A model generated the notes under the pieces. That model searched no databases. It saw only the letters and a list, made by a program, of their open reading frames with translations, and was not told the DNA's origin. The position numbers and the translations under genes are program-made. A DNA stretch of 64,000 bases from NCBI GenBank assembly GCA_930367215.1, contig OV884057.1, forward strand, positions 248,150,830-248,214,829, read 5' to 3'. Below are positions 31,790 through 42,740 of this stretch, in pieces; position 1 is the first letter of the stretch; each line of letters opens with the position of its first letter. The stretch comes from Pollenia angustigena. Lineage: Eukaryota; Arthropoda; Insecta; Diptera; Polleniidae.

Positions 31790-33230
31790 CATTATACGAT
31801 TTTTTGGTCTTATTCGTTTGAACATTTTAACCCTCTAAAGTGCCGTTTTAGTATACTTTTATGGGGAAGTTAAAAAAAGGACAAAAATGACCACTTAAAA
31901 TTAGTGTTAGAGGGTTAATATATTCATAGAAAAGAATCGCCATATAAAACGCCTTTTCAAGAAATTCAAAAATTTCAATGCCTGAAATTTCGAAAATCCG
32001 TTTTACATACATTGCACGAACTTTTGGTCTTAGAAGACCCCTAGCGAAATGTGGTGCATAAAATATTTGTGGAACATTTTAACCCTCTAAAGTGCCGTTT
32101 TAGTATACTTTTGTGGGGAAGTTCAAACAAGAACAAAAATTACCCCTTAAAATTAGTGTTAGAGGGTTAATATATTCTAAGCAAAGAATCGACATACAAT
32201 TCTCATGAAGACATCTGAAATTGTCGTTAAGCTCAGAAGTACATTTAGCAAATATTTTTTGACTTGTACCAAACGTCTTTTCAAGAAATTCAAAAATTTC
32301 AATGCCTGAAATTTCGAAAATCCATTTTACATACATTGCACGAACTTTTGGTCTTAGAAGACCCCTAGCGAAATTTGATGCATAAAATATTTGTGGAATA
32401 TTTTAATCCTCTAAAGTGCTTTTGTGGAAAGTTCAAACAAGGACAAAAATTACCCCTTAAAATGAGTGTAAGAGGGTTAATATATTCTAAGCAAAGAATC
32501 GATATACAATTCTATTGAAAACATCTAAAATAGTCTTTAAGCTAAGAAGTACAATAAGCAAATTTGTTTGACTTGTACCAAAGCCTTTTTAAGAAATTCA
32601 AAAATTTCAATGCACGAAATTTCGAAAATCCGTTTTACATACATTGCACGAACTTTTGGTCTTAGAAGACCCCTAGCGAAATTTGATGCATAAAATATTT
32701 GTGGAACATTTTAACCCTCTAAAGTGCCGTTCTACAAATAAGGAAAAAATTACCCCTTAAAATGAGTGTTAGAGGGTTAATATATTCTAAGCAAAGAATC
32801 GACATACAATTCTATTGAAGACATCTAAAATAGTCTTTAAGCTAAGAAGTACATTTAGTAAATTTTTTTGACTTGTACCAAACGCCTTTTCAAGAAATTC
32901 AAAAATTTCAATGCACGAAATTTCGAAAATCCGTTTTACATACATTGCACGAACTTTTGGTCTTAGAAGACCCCTAGCGAAATTTGATGCATAAAATATT
33001 TGTGAAACATTTTAACCCTCTAAAGTGCCGTTTTAGTATACTTTTGTGGGAAAGTTAAAAAAGGACAAGAATGACCCCTTAAAATGAGTGTTAGAGCGTT
33101 AATATATTTTTAGAAAAGAATCACCATATAATTCTACTTAAGACATCTGAAATAGTATTTTAGCTCAGAAGTATTTTTTTTTTTTTTTTTGAGTTATTCC
33201 AAACGCCTTTTCAAAAAATTTAGGGGCCGA
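31790..33230. repeat. Tandem array of ~300-325-bp units, each carrying a TTAA MITE
   Basis: The landmark cgaacttttggtcttagaag recurs at about 32017, 32341, 32649 and 32950 (spacings about 324, 308, 301). A partial first unit starts at 31790 and a degraded last one ends near 33230. Each unit includes the segment ttaaccctctaaagtgcc...gtgttagagggttaa. Units differ by small indels and substitutions. No coding content. Confidence 0.85.
31831..31914. mobile_element. 84-bp piggyBac-type MITE (first of the repeated copies)
   Basis: Begins CCCTCTAAAGTGCC and ends GTGTTAGAGGG between TTAA targets (31827-31830, 31915-31918). The CCCT start and TTAA match piggyBac convention. Equivalent copies sit in each tandem unit, for example near 32083, 32400 and 32710. 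Confidence 0.65.
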
Positions 33231-34816
33231 TATTTCGGGAACCCGAGCAAACTTTTCAAAACCCTTCGGTAGATTTGCTCTACCAATAGTCTAGTTTAAT
33301 TTCACGTTGCAAGTATTGGGGCTGGCGGCGATGACCTGAATTTTGTTGCACTGTATTATTTATATCAAATTAATGATTTTCGATTTATAAAATTTCCAAA
33401 TTAATTTGAAATTAAATTAAATACTTCCTACTGTGTTTAAGAAATAAACTAAAAACAATAAAACTTATTATGTGCTATAGTTATTTTGTATCTCCAATTT
33501 TACTCGAGGGCATTCAAGGGGTCAAATTAGGTGCGAACAAGAAAAAAACAAGTAATTAATTTCCCTCAACAACCAAATAAAAAAATAAATCATTCAATCA
33601 CTTTAAACGCGCAAAAACTTTTCAAAATATAATAAACTTTGATCCTTTAGAAACAGCGTTAAATGACATGACTCCATTACCTTCGAACTCCTTGAGCTTA
33701 AAAAATCATTAACAATTGTCCAACAAACATTCTTATTATTTTTCTTTCAACTTAAAGTTAAAATCAAAAGAAAAATAAAGCTTTTAAATTTAGAAGCTGA
33801 GTTTATTAAATCTCTACTACTCTGCTTGAGCAAAGAAAAGGGGGAGGTGGTTTAAAAGGAGAGGGAGTTCAGTAAAGAATTGGTATTGAAATGATGTTGA
33901 ACGATTAAAGTGCTTTTAAAGATTAAGTTATTAATTTTTGTGGTTGGGACCATTCAAGCACAGCGGGTGTTAAAAGTTTAACTGAAAGGGCCATCCAGTC
34001 ATTAAGAACAACAAATAAAAAAAAAAAAAAACAATATTTATTAAAAAATTTAACTGCATTTTAACAGTTTTTGTGTTTCTTTAAATCACAAAAAAAAAAC
34101 AACACGCACTCTGAAACCATCTTAGAAACACGTTAAAGGATTAAAAAAAATTAAAAATGTTACACCAAAAAAAAATTTTAATGAAGAAAATGTGAAACAG
34201 ATCAAGTGCGAAATCTTGAATGGTGTTTTTGGTGGTGGGTCTGTTTTTTTTTTTTTTTTCTTTTCTTCGGTTCGATTATAAATTTTGTGTTTTATGCCCG
34301 TTTTTGTGTTTGTGTGTGATTTAAAATATTTATTTTGCCACCTCGGAGGTCTCCATTTATGTCCATCATCATTTTTTTTCTTCAATTCTCCTTCTCATTT
34401 TTTTTTTTTTTGTTTTTTTGCCTTCCATATGGTTAAATGTTACAACAACAAGCAGGAGAAGATACTAAAAGGAATAAAAGTTTTGTGTTTAATTTTTTTT
34501 TTTTTTTTTTTTTTGTTTTAAACTTTTTAAGGAATGATGTCGAGAAAAATAAATAATGTTTGTGTTTTGTATTTTAATACTAAATATAAAAATTAATGTG
34601 CTGATGTATTGGCCTCTGGGTAATAAACAGAAATTAATATAATTTTTTATGTTTCATGTGTCCATTGTGCAGGCACTTGGCATGAGAATCATGAGGAGTT
34701 GAAAAAAAGAATGGAAGCGCAATTGTTTTCGTTTTGAAAGATAATGTTTACACTAGCTGCGAAACCATGTTTTAACATTTTAAATACGATATTTTGTAAA
34801 TTATAAATTATATTGG
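33231..34816. other. Interval without a recognised gene
   Basis: AT-rich DNA with long A and T runs, notably T runs at 34242-34259 and 34492-34514. No exon-like ORF. Confidence 0.45.
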
Positions 34817-35650
34817 GTATTCCCAAGGTGTGCTATCAGTTATATTGTCATAATGTTCTAATATTTTACAATGGTTTAAAAATATTTTTGTTGTTTTGTA
34901 AACCAACAGTGTCTTATATAAATAAAACTTTGCTTGCTATGTTTATTGTGATGTCGTAATTAATCAGAAGAGACCAGCCCTGACCGGCCGTCGCCGTTGC
35001 TGGTATAGTTTTATCCGGCTAACATCCGAATTTAACCTGCAGCTAGCAATTTTTGCAAAAAATCACTTGCGGCGTCAATTTAGATCGGCTTAGGACTCTG
35101 CTGTTTGGTAAACAAACAAAATAAAATTGACTTCTGATTTAGGTCTGAAAAATGGAAAATAGTCAAGTAAAATCTAATCAACTAAAATCTAGTTTTGTGT
35201 TGTGTTGTCCACCTATTCAAAATACTGTGACATAATTTATAGATGATGAAAACTGACGAAAAAGATTATTATTTAAAAAAAAAACTCAATTCCTGAAGAA
35301 GTTGAAAAGAATACCAACGAAACGCCGGATTTAATTGAAAATTAAATAAATAATCTTTTATTTACATTAAATTAATGACCTTGAAAGCCTGCATATAGGA
35401 AACTATATAAACTATTAAGAGCAATCAAAAAAAGGTCGATCAAAACTTATAATTATAATCTAATTTCATTTATTAATTAGAACTAAAATATATTTTTATT
35501 TAAGGTAAATATTTTTTTATATTTGTTTTAAATCAACTGATTTAAATTTAAAATAGCACACTAAATTATGAGGGGTTGTTCACAACAGTCGTATTTGTTC
35601 ATGTTATTATTTTGAAACATATGACTTTATGACACCTTGTGAATCCAACT
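34817..35650. mobile_element. GGGTATTC..CAAGGTGT TIR element, copy 1
   Basis: Left end gggtattcccaaggtgtgct and right end acaccttgtgaatcc are inverted repeats. The interior shares long similarity with 49256-50047 (gccgtcgccgttg, cggctaacatccgaattt, aatcacttgcggcgtca). TSD not resolved. No ORF. Confidence 0.7.
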
Positions 35651-35865
35651 ATATCGATCTTTTGTGAATGGAACATTTTTCTGTTAATATATTTTCATGA
35701 TGTTATGCTAATATATCAAGTACATACATACATAAGTATGTGTGCTCGCGTCCCTGTAGAAAGACAGAGATCAAGTGTCTCCAATTCGCCACTTTTGTCG
35801 ATTATTTTGTGACACTATCAACCAAGCATCTTCATTTTTGTCTGCCTTTGATAAAATACATTTAT

Positions 35866-36715
35866 ACCAACAACACAATAGTGGAGAGGGTATTATTCGT
35901 TTGTGCTGATGTGTGAACACTAAAAAATATAAATAGTATACCGATTGACTCGGAATCACTTTCTGAGTCGATTTAACTATGTCCCTCCATCCAGCTGGTT
36001 GTCTGTCCATGTAACCTTGTGCGCCAGAACATTACGCAATATTTAAGGTAAATCGGTGAAATTTTTTACATCGGTTTTAATTTATAAGGACAAAGCTTAC
36101 TGACAATAGTAAGAATCGGTCCATAATTTCACATGGCCCCCATAAACTATCTAATAAAGTTGGTTGGGGAAACTATGGATTAAATGCATTTTTAATTACA
36201 TATAGAACTTTAGGCCGTATAATCCAAAATAAAATCTAATTTAATGAACAACGTTGGTACATATTTAGATTAAATTTGTACCAGACTTATTTTATTGCAA
36301 TCTAAATCATATTACCAAATTTTATTGGAATCGGTCCATATTTGACGATAGCTCCCATACAAATAATACTTTGTATGGGAGCTATCGTCCATATAGCTTT
36401 TAATGCCATAACTTCCTTATAAATGTTGGTATTGATATACAAATTGGTGACGATAACTTCTGTTACAGCTGCTATGTCATATTAAAATGTTGTGCTGATA
36501 GGTCCAAAATTTACCATAGATCCCATATAAGCCCCCTTCCTAAAATCACTTAAGGGCAAACAAATCTCATATAGATGAAGATATTTAAAATCTTAACCCC
36601 CTAACATGATTTTGTTCTGGCGGGTTCATGATTGCCCATGGGTCCCAAATAGGGTACACTATAAAAATTTTGTCTTTATATGCCGTGGTGTAGAGTATTA
36701 AATGCTCGGGCTTGT
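35866..36715 (-). repeat. Helitron/DINE-like repeat, minus strand
   Basis: Read on the minus strand, it starts near 36715 (gcccgagcatttaatactc) and ends at 35866 with a hairpin (ccctctccactattgtgttg). The interior has the tctgagtcgattta, gtccatgtaaccttgtgcgc and aatcggtccataatttc blocks typical of this family in the window. No transposase. Confidence 0.6.
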
Positions 36716-37799
36716 GAATGTTGTTGTTGTGAATTCTTACTATGTATGTATGCCCTTTTATTTTATAGCGAAATTATGGTACAACTTATGTCAATTTGGT
36801 ACAGTTTTGCCATTTAGACGGTACAATTTAAGAATTTCCAGATCACAACAGTGATTCATATAAAACTATAGTTATGCCAAATATAAAGGAATTCATCCAA
36901 ACTTTCTTTTTGAGTTATGCGCTTCACAAATATGAGCAAAACATCCACAATGTCTCTAATTTTTTCTCCACAAATCTCTTGTTGTTGTTTTTATTTTTAA
37001 TTTTCTACATATTTGGTTAACATCTGATCAATATTAAGCCCGACAATTTAAATTTGAAAATTAGTACTACAATAACTGAAATTTGCTTTCAAGGGTTAAA
37101 GAATAAAAAGCAAACATTTCAAAACAGTTTTGGCTAATTTCCAAACAAAGAGCGCCGTCCCCGTTCGATTCCTACATGGCAACATTTCCGACACCTTCTT
37201 TTTTCGAACAGTCAAAAAATACAACAAAAAATACACGAGGATTTTATTTTGCAATTTGTCTTTAATTTTTTTTTTCGATTTCACCATTTCAGTTGTAGTT
37301 GTTTGCAGTAATTTGTTTAGACAATAGAAAAGAATTTAAGTCACTAAGTGAATTGATTGTGATTGAGTGGTTGGGCAATAACTATTTAATTGAATGAGAA
37401 CACAAAGTGTTGACGTCGAGCACAATAAAATTGATGTCGACATAAATGTGCTCATACATTCATCATCAAGACATTTTGGTAACAAAATTTTTGAAATCAA
37501 ATCAAATAAATTTTTAATGAAGAGAAAAAAAAACAACAAAAAAAAAAAAGAATAATATATAAAAAGGTGTACAACAATAGACCCCCAACCGGCAAACAAT
37601 TCACACCAACAGGGTGTTGAGTGAAAGTAATTCAAAAAAAAAAAAAAAAAGTCAGTTAAAAAAATCAAAGGGCAATAAAAATGAAGAATAATAATGTTGT
37701 TTTCATTTGTAGAAATTAAAAATAATAAATAATTAGTATTGTGGTTATTTTGTTGAACTATTTATGGTTTTTTTTATCCAAATTTTTAATATTTTTAAT
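36716..37799. other. Interval without a recognised gene
   Basis: AT-rich with A runs at 37527-37550 and 37634-37650. ORFs on both strands at 37096-37668 are low-complexity. Nothing else seen. Confidence 0.45.
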
Positions 37800-38524
37800 T
37801 AGGCTTAAGCTCATGTAATTTAATTTTTCATTAAATTATTTTTATGAAGAAAGGAATTTTACAACATGAAAATTAATTAAAATTGTTATTGATAATCTTT
37901 CATTCTTGACGTGGCTGGGGCTCGAACCCCGGCCGGCAGGTTACCATGACATGTTTCGATTGCAACCACTCAATCTTCTCGGATGGATTTGCCGTCTTAC
38001 ACTCGCAGCCATCAAACAAAATAACCACAATACTAATAATTGTTGAAGCTAAGGCGCGAGCTCTATGTGTACATTTGTCCTTCAAGTTGTGCTGAAAAAG
38101 AAAAGAAAAAGACAAAATGAAAATACAAAAAATGTACTTGGACTTCAAGAAAAATTCTTGACAAAAGTACGAAAGAACAGAAGTAAGGAAAAAACATGTA
38201 AAATCAATTAAAATGGATAATCATTCAGAAAAGCAAATTTCGATCTACCAAATGTTAGAATACAATTTGATTTAAGGATTAATGTTTGACTATTGACGTC
38301 AGCAGTCGTCGATGGCTGCGAGTGTAAGACGGCAAATCCATCTGAGGAGATTGAGTGGTTGCAATAGAAACATGTCATGGTAATCTGCCGGCCGGGGTTC
38401 GAGCCCCAGCCACGTCAAGAATGAAAGATTATCAATAACAATTTTAATTAATTTTCATGTTGTAAAATTCCTTTCTTCATAAAAATAATTTAATGAAAAA
38501 TTAAATTTCATGAACTTAAGCCTA
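37800..38524. repeat. 725-bp palindrome with tRNA-like promoter boxes in both arms
   Basis: Two 214-bp arms (37800-38013 and 38311-38524) are near-perfect inverted copies around a ~297-bp spacer. In the right arm (+) an A-box-like tggctgcgagtg (38313) is followed about 80 bp later by a B box, gggttcgagcccc (38395). The left arm has the same on the minus strand. The pieces do not fold into an obvious tRNA, so a tRNA-derived SINE head or a transposon that captured one is more likely than a functional tRNA. The right arm abuts the MITE at 38525. Confidence 0.7.
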
Positions 38525-38948
38525 CCCAATATAAAATGGAGCTTCCAACGAAGCAGGTTTGTAAGGGAGAAACATAAAAGTTTCGCTTACCATTGCGCTT
38601 ACGGAAGACATGAATTTTATATGGCGAGTTCCCACTTTGAAGCAATACATTTTTGACACATAAAGCGCATTATTCAGCGCACATAAAAATTGTTAGATGT
38701 AACGATCAGCTTTACACACTGAATGTCTTGATACCGTTATTTTTTAGTATTCTCCCTTACAAACCTGCTTCGTGGTAAGGGAATGCCGTAGCACTTGAAA
38801 TGTTATTTTTTTTTAATAAAAGTTGTTGAGAGTTCTTTCACTTACTTAACTGCATTTCTGTATGTCTTATTGCGTAGCGCATATTTGTGCGCTTATTTTT
38901 TTAAATGTACCATAAGTGCTTCGCAAAATGATAAAAATTTTTACTGGG
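38525..38948. mobile_element. 424-bp TA-type MITE (CCCAATA family), copy 1
   Basis: CCCAATATAAAA at the left and TTTTTACTGGG at the right, with TA on both sides (38523-38524, 38949-38950). It contains an internal inverted pair (gaagcaggtttgtaaggg / cccttacaaacctgcttc). Over 90% similar by eye to 61021-61441. Confidence 0.8.
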
Positions 38949-38950
38949 TA

Positions 38951-40391
38951 ATTAAAAATAATAAATAATTTTAACTCAAACACTCACAAAAATAAATGAT
39001 CATAATATTTGCACATGGTTTCTTTTTTTTAAGTGTAAAATTTTTTAAACGAAATTATGTAAAAGTTATCGCTGATCTAAAATTAAATAATGCAAAGTCA
39101 TTTGTAGAGAAAAACCAAAAAACCAATGAATTATGTAAACGTTTAATAAACTTATTTCTTTTTCAATTCTCAACTTTAAGAACTCAGCGTGAAGTCTTCA
39201 CGTTTTTAAAGTTGTTTTTTAGCATTATCGCTCTTTTAGGGACTTAGCACGCGAAAATTGGTTCCTAACGATTAAACGATTAAAAAACGAAATAAATTTG
39301 CTAACAGATCTACTACAACTTTTTACAAGAAGCCGGCGTAATTAAAGAAAATTTAAATAACTTCCATAACCAAAAATGTTATCAATTAAGATTATATTTA
39401 AACTTTATTTATTTATTTTTTTTATACATAAAAAAGCAACAAAATCAACGAATTCTTTTCACATTAATACTTAACAATCCAATATGCAATGAAAATGATT
39501 ACAACATTTAATGGAGTTTAGGCCTGCGCTTTCCCTTGAAGGCCTAAAAGCTTTTAAAAGCCTTCAAAAACGAAAATTAAAAATTCTCAAAAAACCCCAG
39601 CAATTTGACTTTTTTTAACTTAACCATCAAAAAAAGCTTTTGTAAAAGCTCTTAAGAAAAAAGCTTTAACAAAGCTTTAAGATGCCTAAGCTTTAAAAAA
39701 GTTTTCTATTGTAATAAAATGATTTATGCCATTTTAATTATGACTCCTCCTTTTTCTCTATGAGGCAGCAGTCATGCGCTCTACCAAACAGACCCATTCA
39801 AAATAACACACATCACGTGTAGGTGTGTTTGTGTGTATGTGTATGAGAATGTGTGTAGAAGCCAACCCCAAAATTTAAATAAACTTTATAAAATGAGTGA
39901 TCCCACCACATGCGAAAATCATTTCATTGCTGGAGAACAAGACACGAGAGTGCACTTGAAGTTTAAACACACATTTTTGAAAATGTCATACGAAATTAAT
40001 TAAATTAAGACAAGAATTGTAGTTGGCATTGTTGCTAATTAAAATTGTAGTTAAGAAGTGTGTTCGTAAATCAAGCTTTTAGTAAAACAAATTAGTTCTT
40101 GCCATAGAAACGCTTAAAAGTGTTATAATCAAAAAGAATTTTTAAGCGCTTTAACTATTAAGTAGGCAACACTTCAGTTGATAGTTGTAGTGGAATCGTG
40201 AATTTTAAATTAGATACAAATAAAATTATGGGGATTTGCCAGGGAAACCATTTAAAGGATTTTATTATACAAGACAAGAAAACTTTACTATTCATATTGT
40301 GTTTTAGAATTTTTCTTTGATAGATAACTTTAAAATGAGAAATGAGGAAATTAATACAATATAAATTTATGCAAAGTCTTAACGATCGTTA
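38951..40391. other. Interval without a recognised gene
   Basis: AT-rich. A patch at 39530-39690 repeats aaaagcttttaaaagcctt-type phrases. A gtgtgtatgtgtatg run lies at 39826-39857. No exon recognised. Confidence 0.45.
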
Positions 40392-40542
40392 GACCCCTTT
40401 CAGACTCGGCAAGTTACTTGATGAAAACAACAAAGTCTGTACAACATGTTTTCCCCCTTACCCCGACCATACCGCTAACGTCAACAAACCAAGAGTTGCA
40501 CAAGAGACTTGCGCAAGTAACTTGTCGAGTGTGAAACGGGTC
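40392..40542. mobile_element. 151-bp MITE with TTA TSD (Harbinger-type)
   Basis: GACCCCTTTCAGACTCGGCA and, inverted, GACCCGTTTCACACTCGACA at the right end. The TIR runs about 29 bp. TTA flanks at 40389-40391 and 40543-40545. No ORF. Confidence 0.8.
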
Positions 40543-40829
40543 TTAGTTTCGAATCAAACCAATTTCGGATACCCTGTTCCGAAGGGAAGCGTATTCCTGT
40601 GAGAGCGTTTTACATCAATAGATACGAAATAGTTGTCTGGTAACGCTTTACAGCTACTTTTTGCGAAATAGTTTTTAACTGCTCTCGCAGCATTTGATCA
40701 AGCGTTGTCATAATGGAATATCAATTGTGCACGTTGTAAGTCCCCTATGATCGTCTATTCAGATAATAGACCTCCGGGGTTTTGCAGGGATAATTTGAGG
40801 GATATATCACCTTTAACTTTTATATCCTC

Positions 40830-41220
40830 CAAAGAATACAGATGCAGTCAATACCTGGGATTCTTCAAGAATCCAAAATTGATAGATCTCAGGAGGTCTT
40901 CACGATCTATTGCGATCGGGGTGGGTCAGATTTCCTTTCTGGTACGACGAGTCTTAGTAGATCCCGGTGACAAGGTACGGGTTGGTTGATGTCTTCATTA
41001 GTATGCTTCTTGCGAAAGAGGCTTTTTGTCTTTGTGGAAGATTTTCTTTGCGGAAGTTTTGCTTTTCCATTGAAAAGATCACATGTTTGTTATGATATAC
41101 TACCCAAAGTCGCGGTAAGGAATATCCCGAAAATCCCGCAAATAATTTTTCACCACTTGTAGGAGAATTCGGCCTGAGGAAGGATTATCACCAGGTGCTG
41201 CTGCTACTAAACAGGTTATG
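40830..41220 (+). repeat. R1 composite repeat, copy 2
   Basis: Shares ctgggattcttcaagaatcc, atctcaggaggtcttcacg, gtatgcttcttgcgaaag, cccaaagtcgcgg and ggtgctgctgctac with 57285-57592. The reverse complement is in 2700-3760 and 61545-62400. No coding assignment. Confidence 0.65.
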
Positions 41221-41250
41221 CTAGCATATTTCCCAAAGCCGTTGAGGGTA

Positions 41251-42738
41251 CACGCAGAGAAAAAACATGTTTAAATATGATCACCTCCAACAATACTATG
41301 TTTAAGGAAATTTTTTACCATATAATATTTAATTTAACCATATTTGTGTCACCGACAACCATATTATGGTTAAATTAGTCCCCTATCAAGAAGCCACAAC
41401 CATATTATGGTTGTCTCTAAACATGTTATGTTTTAATATGGCAATTATATGATTTTAAATTAAACAAGTTAGAGTGCTATATTCGACTGTGCCGAATCTT
41501 TGATACCCTCCACCGACCGTTCGAATGTTTAAGGAGTAATATTTGTATGATGTTATTATTATCTTAAGCTGTGACGATTTGTTATTAATTATGGTTTTAG
41601 GCGACTAAACTGTTTTCCGGTAGTAGGGTTTATATGGGGCCTAGGGTAAATTATGGACCGATCATCACGAAATTTCACAGCGTCATTTCCAGTCCTTTAA
41701 GACTCTGACGTACCAATTTATGTTATACTAGCATTATTAATTATGGTTTTAGGTGTACTAAACTGTTTTCCGGGAGTAGGGTTTCTATGGGGCCTAGGGT
41801 AAATTATGTACCGATCTTCACGAAATTTTACAGTATCATTTACAGTCCTATAAAACTGTGACGAGCGAAAATTTGTTATGATTGCATTATTTTTTACGGT
41901 TTTAGGCGTACTTAACTGTTTTCCGGGAGTAGGGTTTTTATGGGGCCTAAGGTAAATTATGTACCGATCGTCACGAAATTTCACAGTGTTAAATCTAGTC
42001 CTAAAAAACTGTGACGTACCAAATTTTGTTACGGTAGCGTTATGTTTTACGGTTTAAGGCGTACTAAACTGTTTTCCGGGAGTAGTGTTTATATGAGGAT
42101 TAGGGTAAATTATGGACGGATCTTCACGAAATTTAACAGCGTGATTTCCAGTCAAATAAACCAAATTTTTGCAAAATCTTATCTTATTCCGTGCATTGTT
42201 CCAGCATTTATGTTATTTTTTGTAACAAAATTATCAATTTTTTTAGGTGGTGGTTCCTCTGGTCCTCTGGTCCTACTGAACCGATTTTGCTGGATTTCAA
42301 TCCCAAACTGATTAGGGAGTGAGCGTGTTTTCAACAGACGGACAGACGGACAGACAGACGGACATGGCTAAATCGACTTAAAATTACTCAAGGACCCAAA
42401 ATATATATATACTTTATGGGGTCTGAGATGAATAATAAAAAAGTTTCACACGGAATGACAAACTTAATATACCCTCTTCACAACTAATTGTGGTGGAGGG
42501 TATAAAAAATAGTATTTTTCTCTTTTTCAAGAGCAACATGTTGTGGTTTTAAACATATTTTAGTTATTATTAACCATAATATGTTCGGAGGCAACCATAA
42601 TATGGTTGTGGCTTCTTGATGGAGGACTATTGTCGTTAACAATAATATGGTTAAATTTAACATATTATGGTTAAAATTTTCTTTAAACATAGAATTGTTG
42701 GAGGTGACCATATTTAAACATTTTTTTATCTCTGGGTG
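41251..42738. mobile_element. TA-type MITE, copy D, split by a DINE-like insertion
   Basis: CACGCAGAGAAAAAACATG (41251) to TCTCTGGGTG (42738) between TA targets (41249-41250, 42739-42740). The two halves match copy C; the insertion at 41463-42508 falls where copy C reads continuously from ttagttaac into aatagtatttt. Confidence 0.82.
41463..42508 (+). mobile_element. DINE-1/Helitron-like element with ~152-bp tandem units, copy 1
   Basis: Starts aacaagttagagtgctatat and ends with an imperfect 13-bp hairpin (accctcttcacaa ... ttgtggtggagggt) followed by ataaaaa. The middle has four units of about 152 bp (landmark ttatggttttaggcg at about 41590, 41741, 41894, 42045). A 5' ataccctccacc is complementary to the 3' terminus. 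Internal tandem repeats, a 3' hairpin and no TIR/TSD resemble DINE-1 (Helentron) elements; this class assignment is an inference. Confidence 0.7.
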
Positions 42739-42740
42739 TA

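Noticed and set aside
38380..38420. Functional tRNA gene suggested by the B-box
   Set aside because: No complete cloverleaf can be drawn, and the segment is part of a long inverted repeat.
37714..38970. AT-rich direct repeat of about 20 bp on both sides of the palindrome plus MITE
   Set aside because: Low-complexity aattaaaaataataaataa; too A/T-rich to accept as a target duplication.
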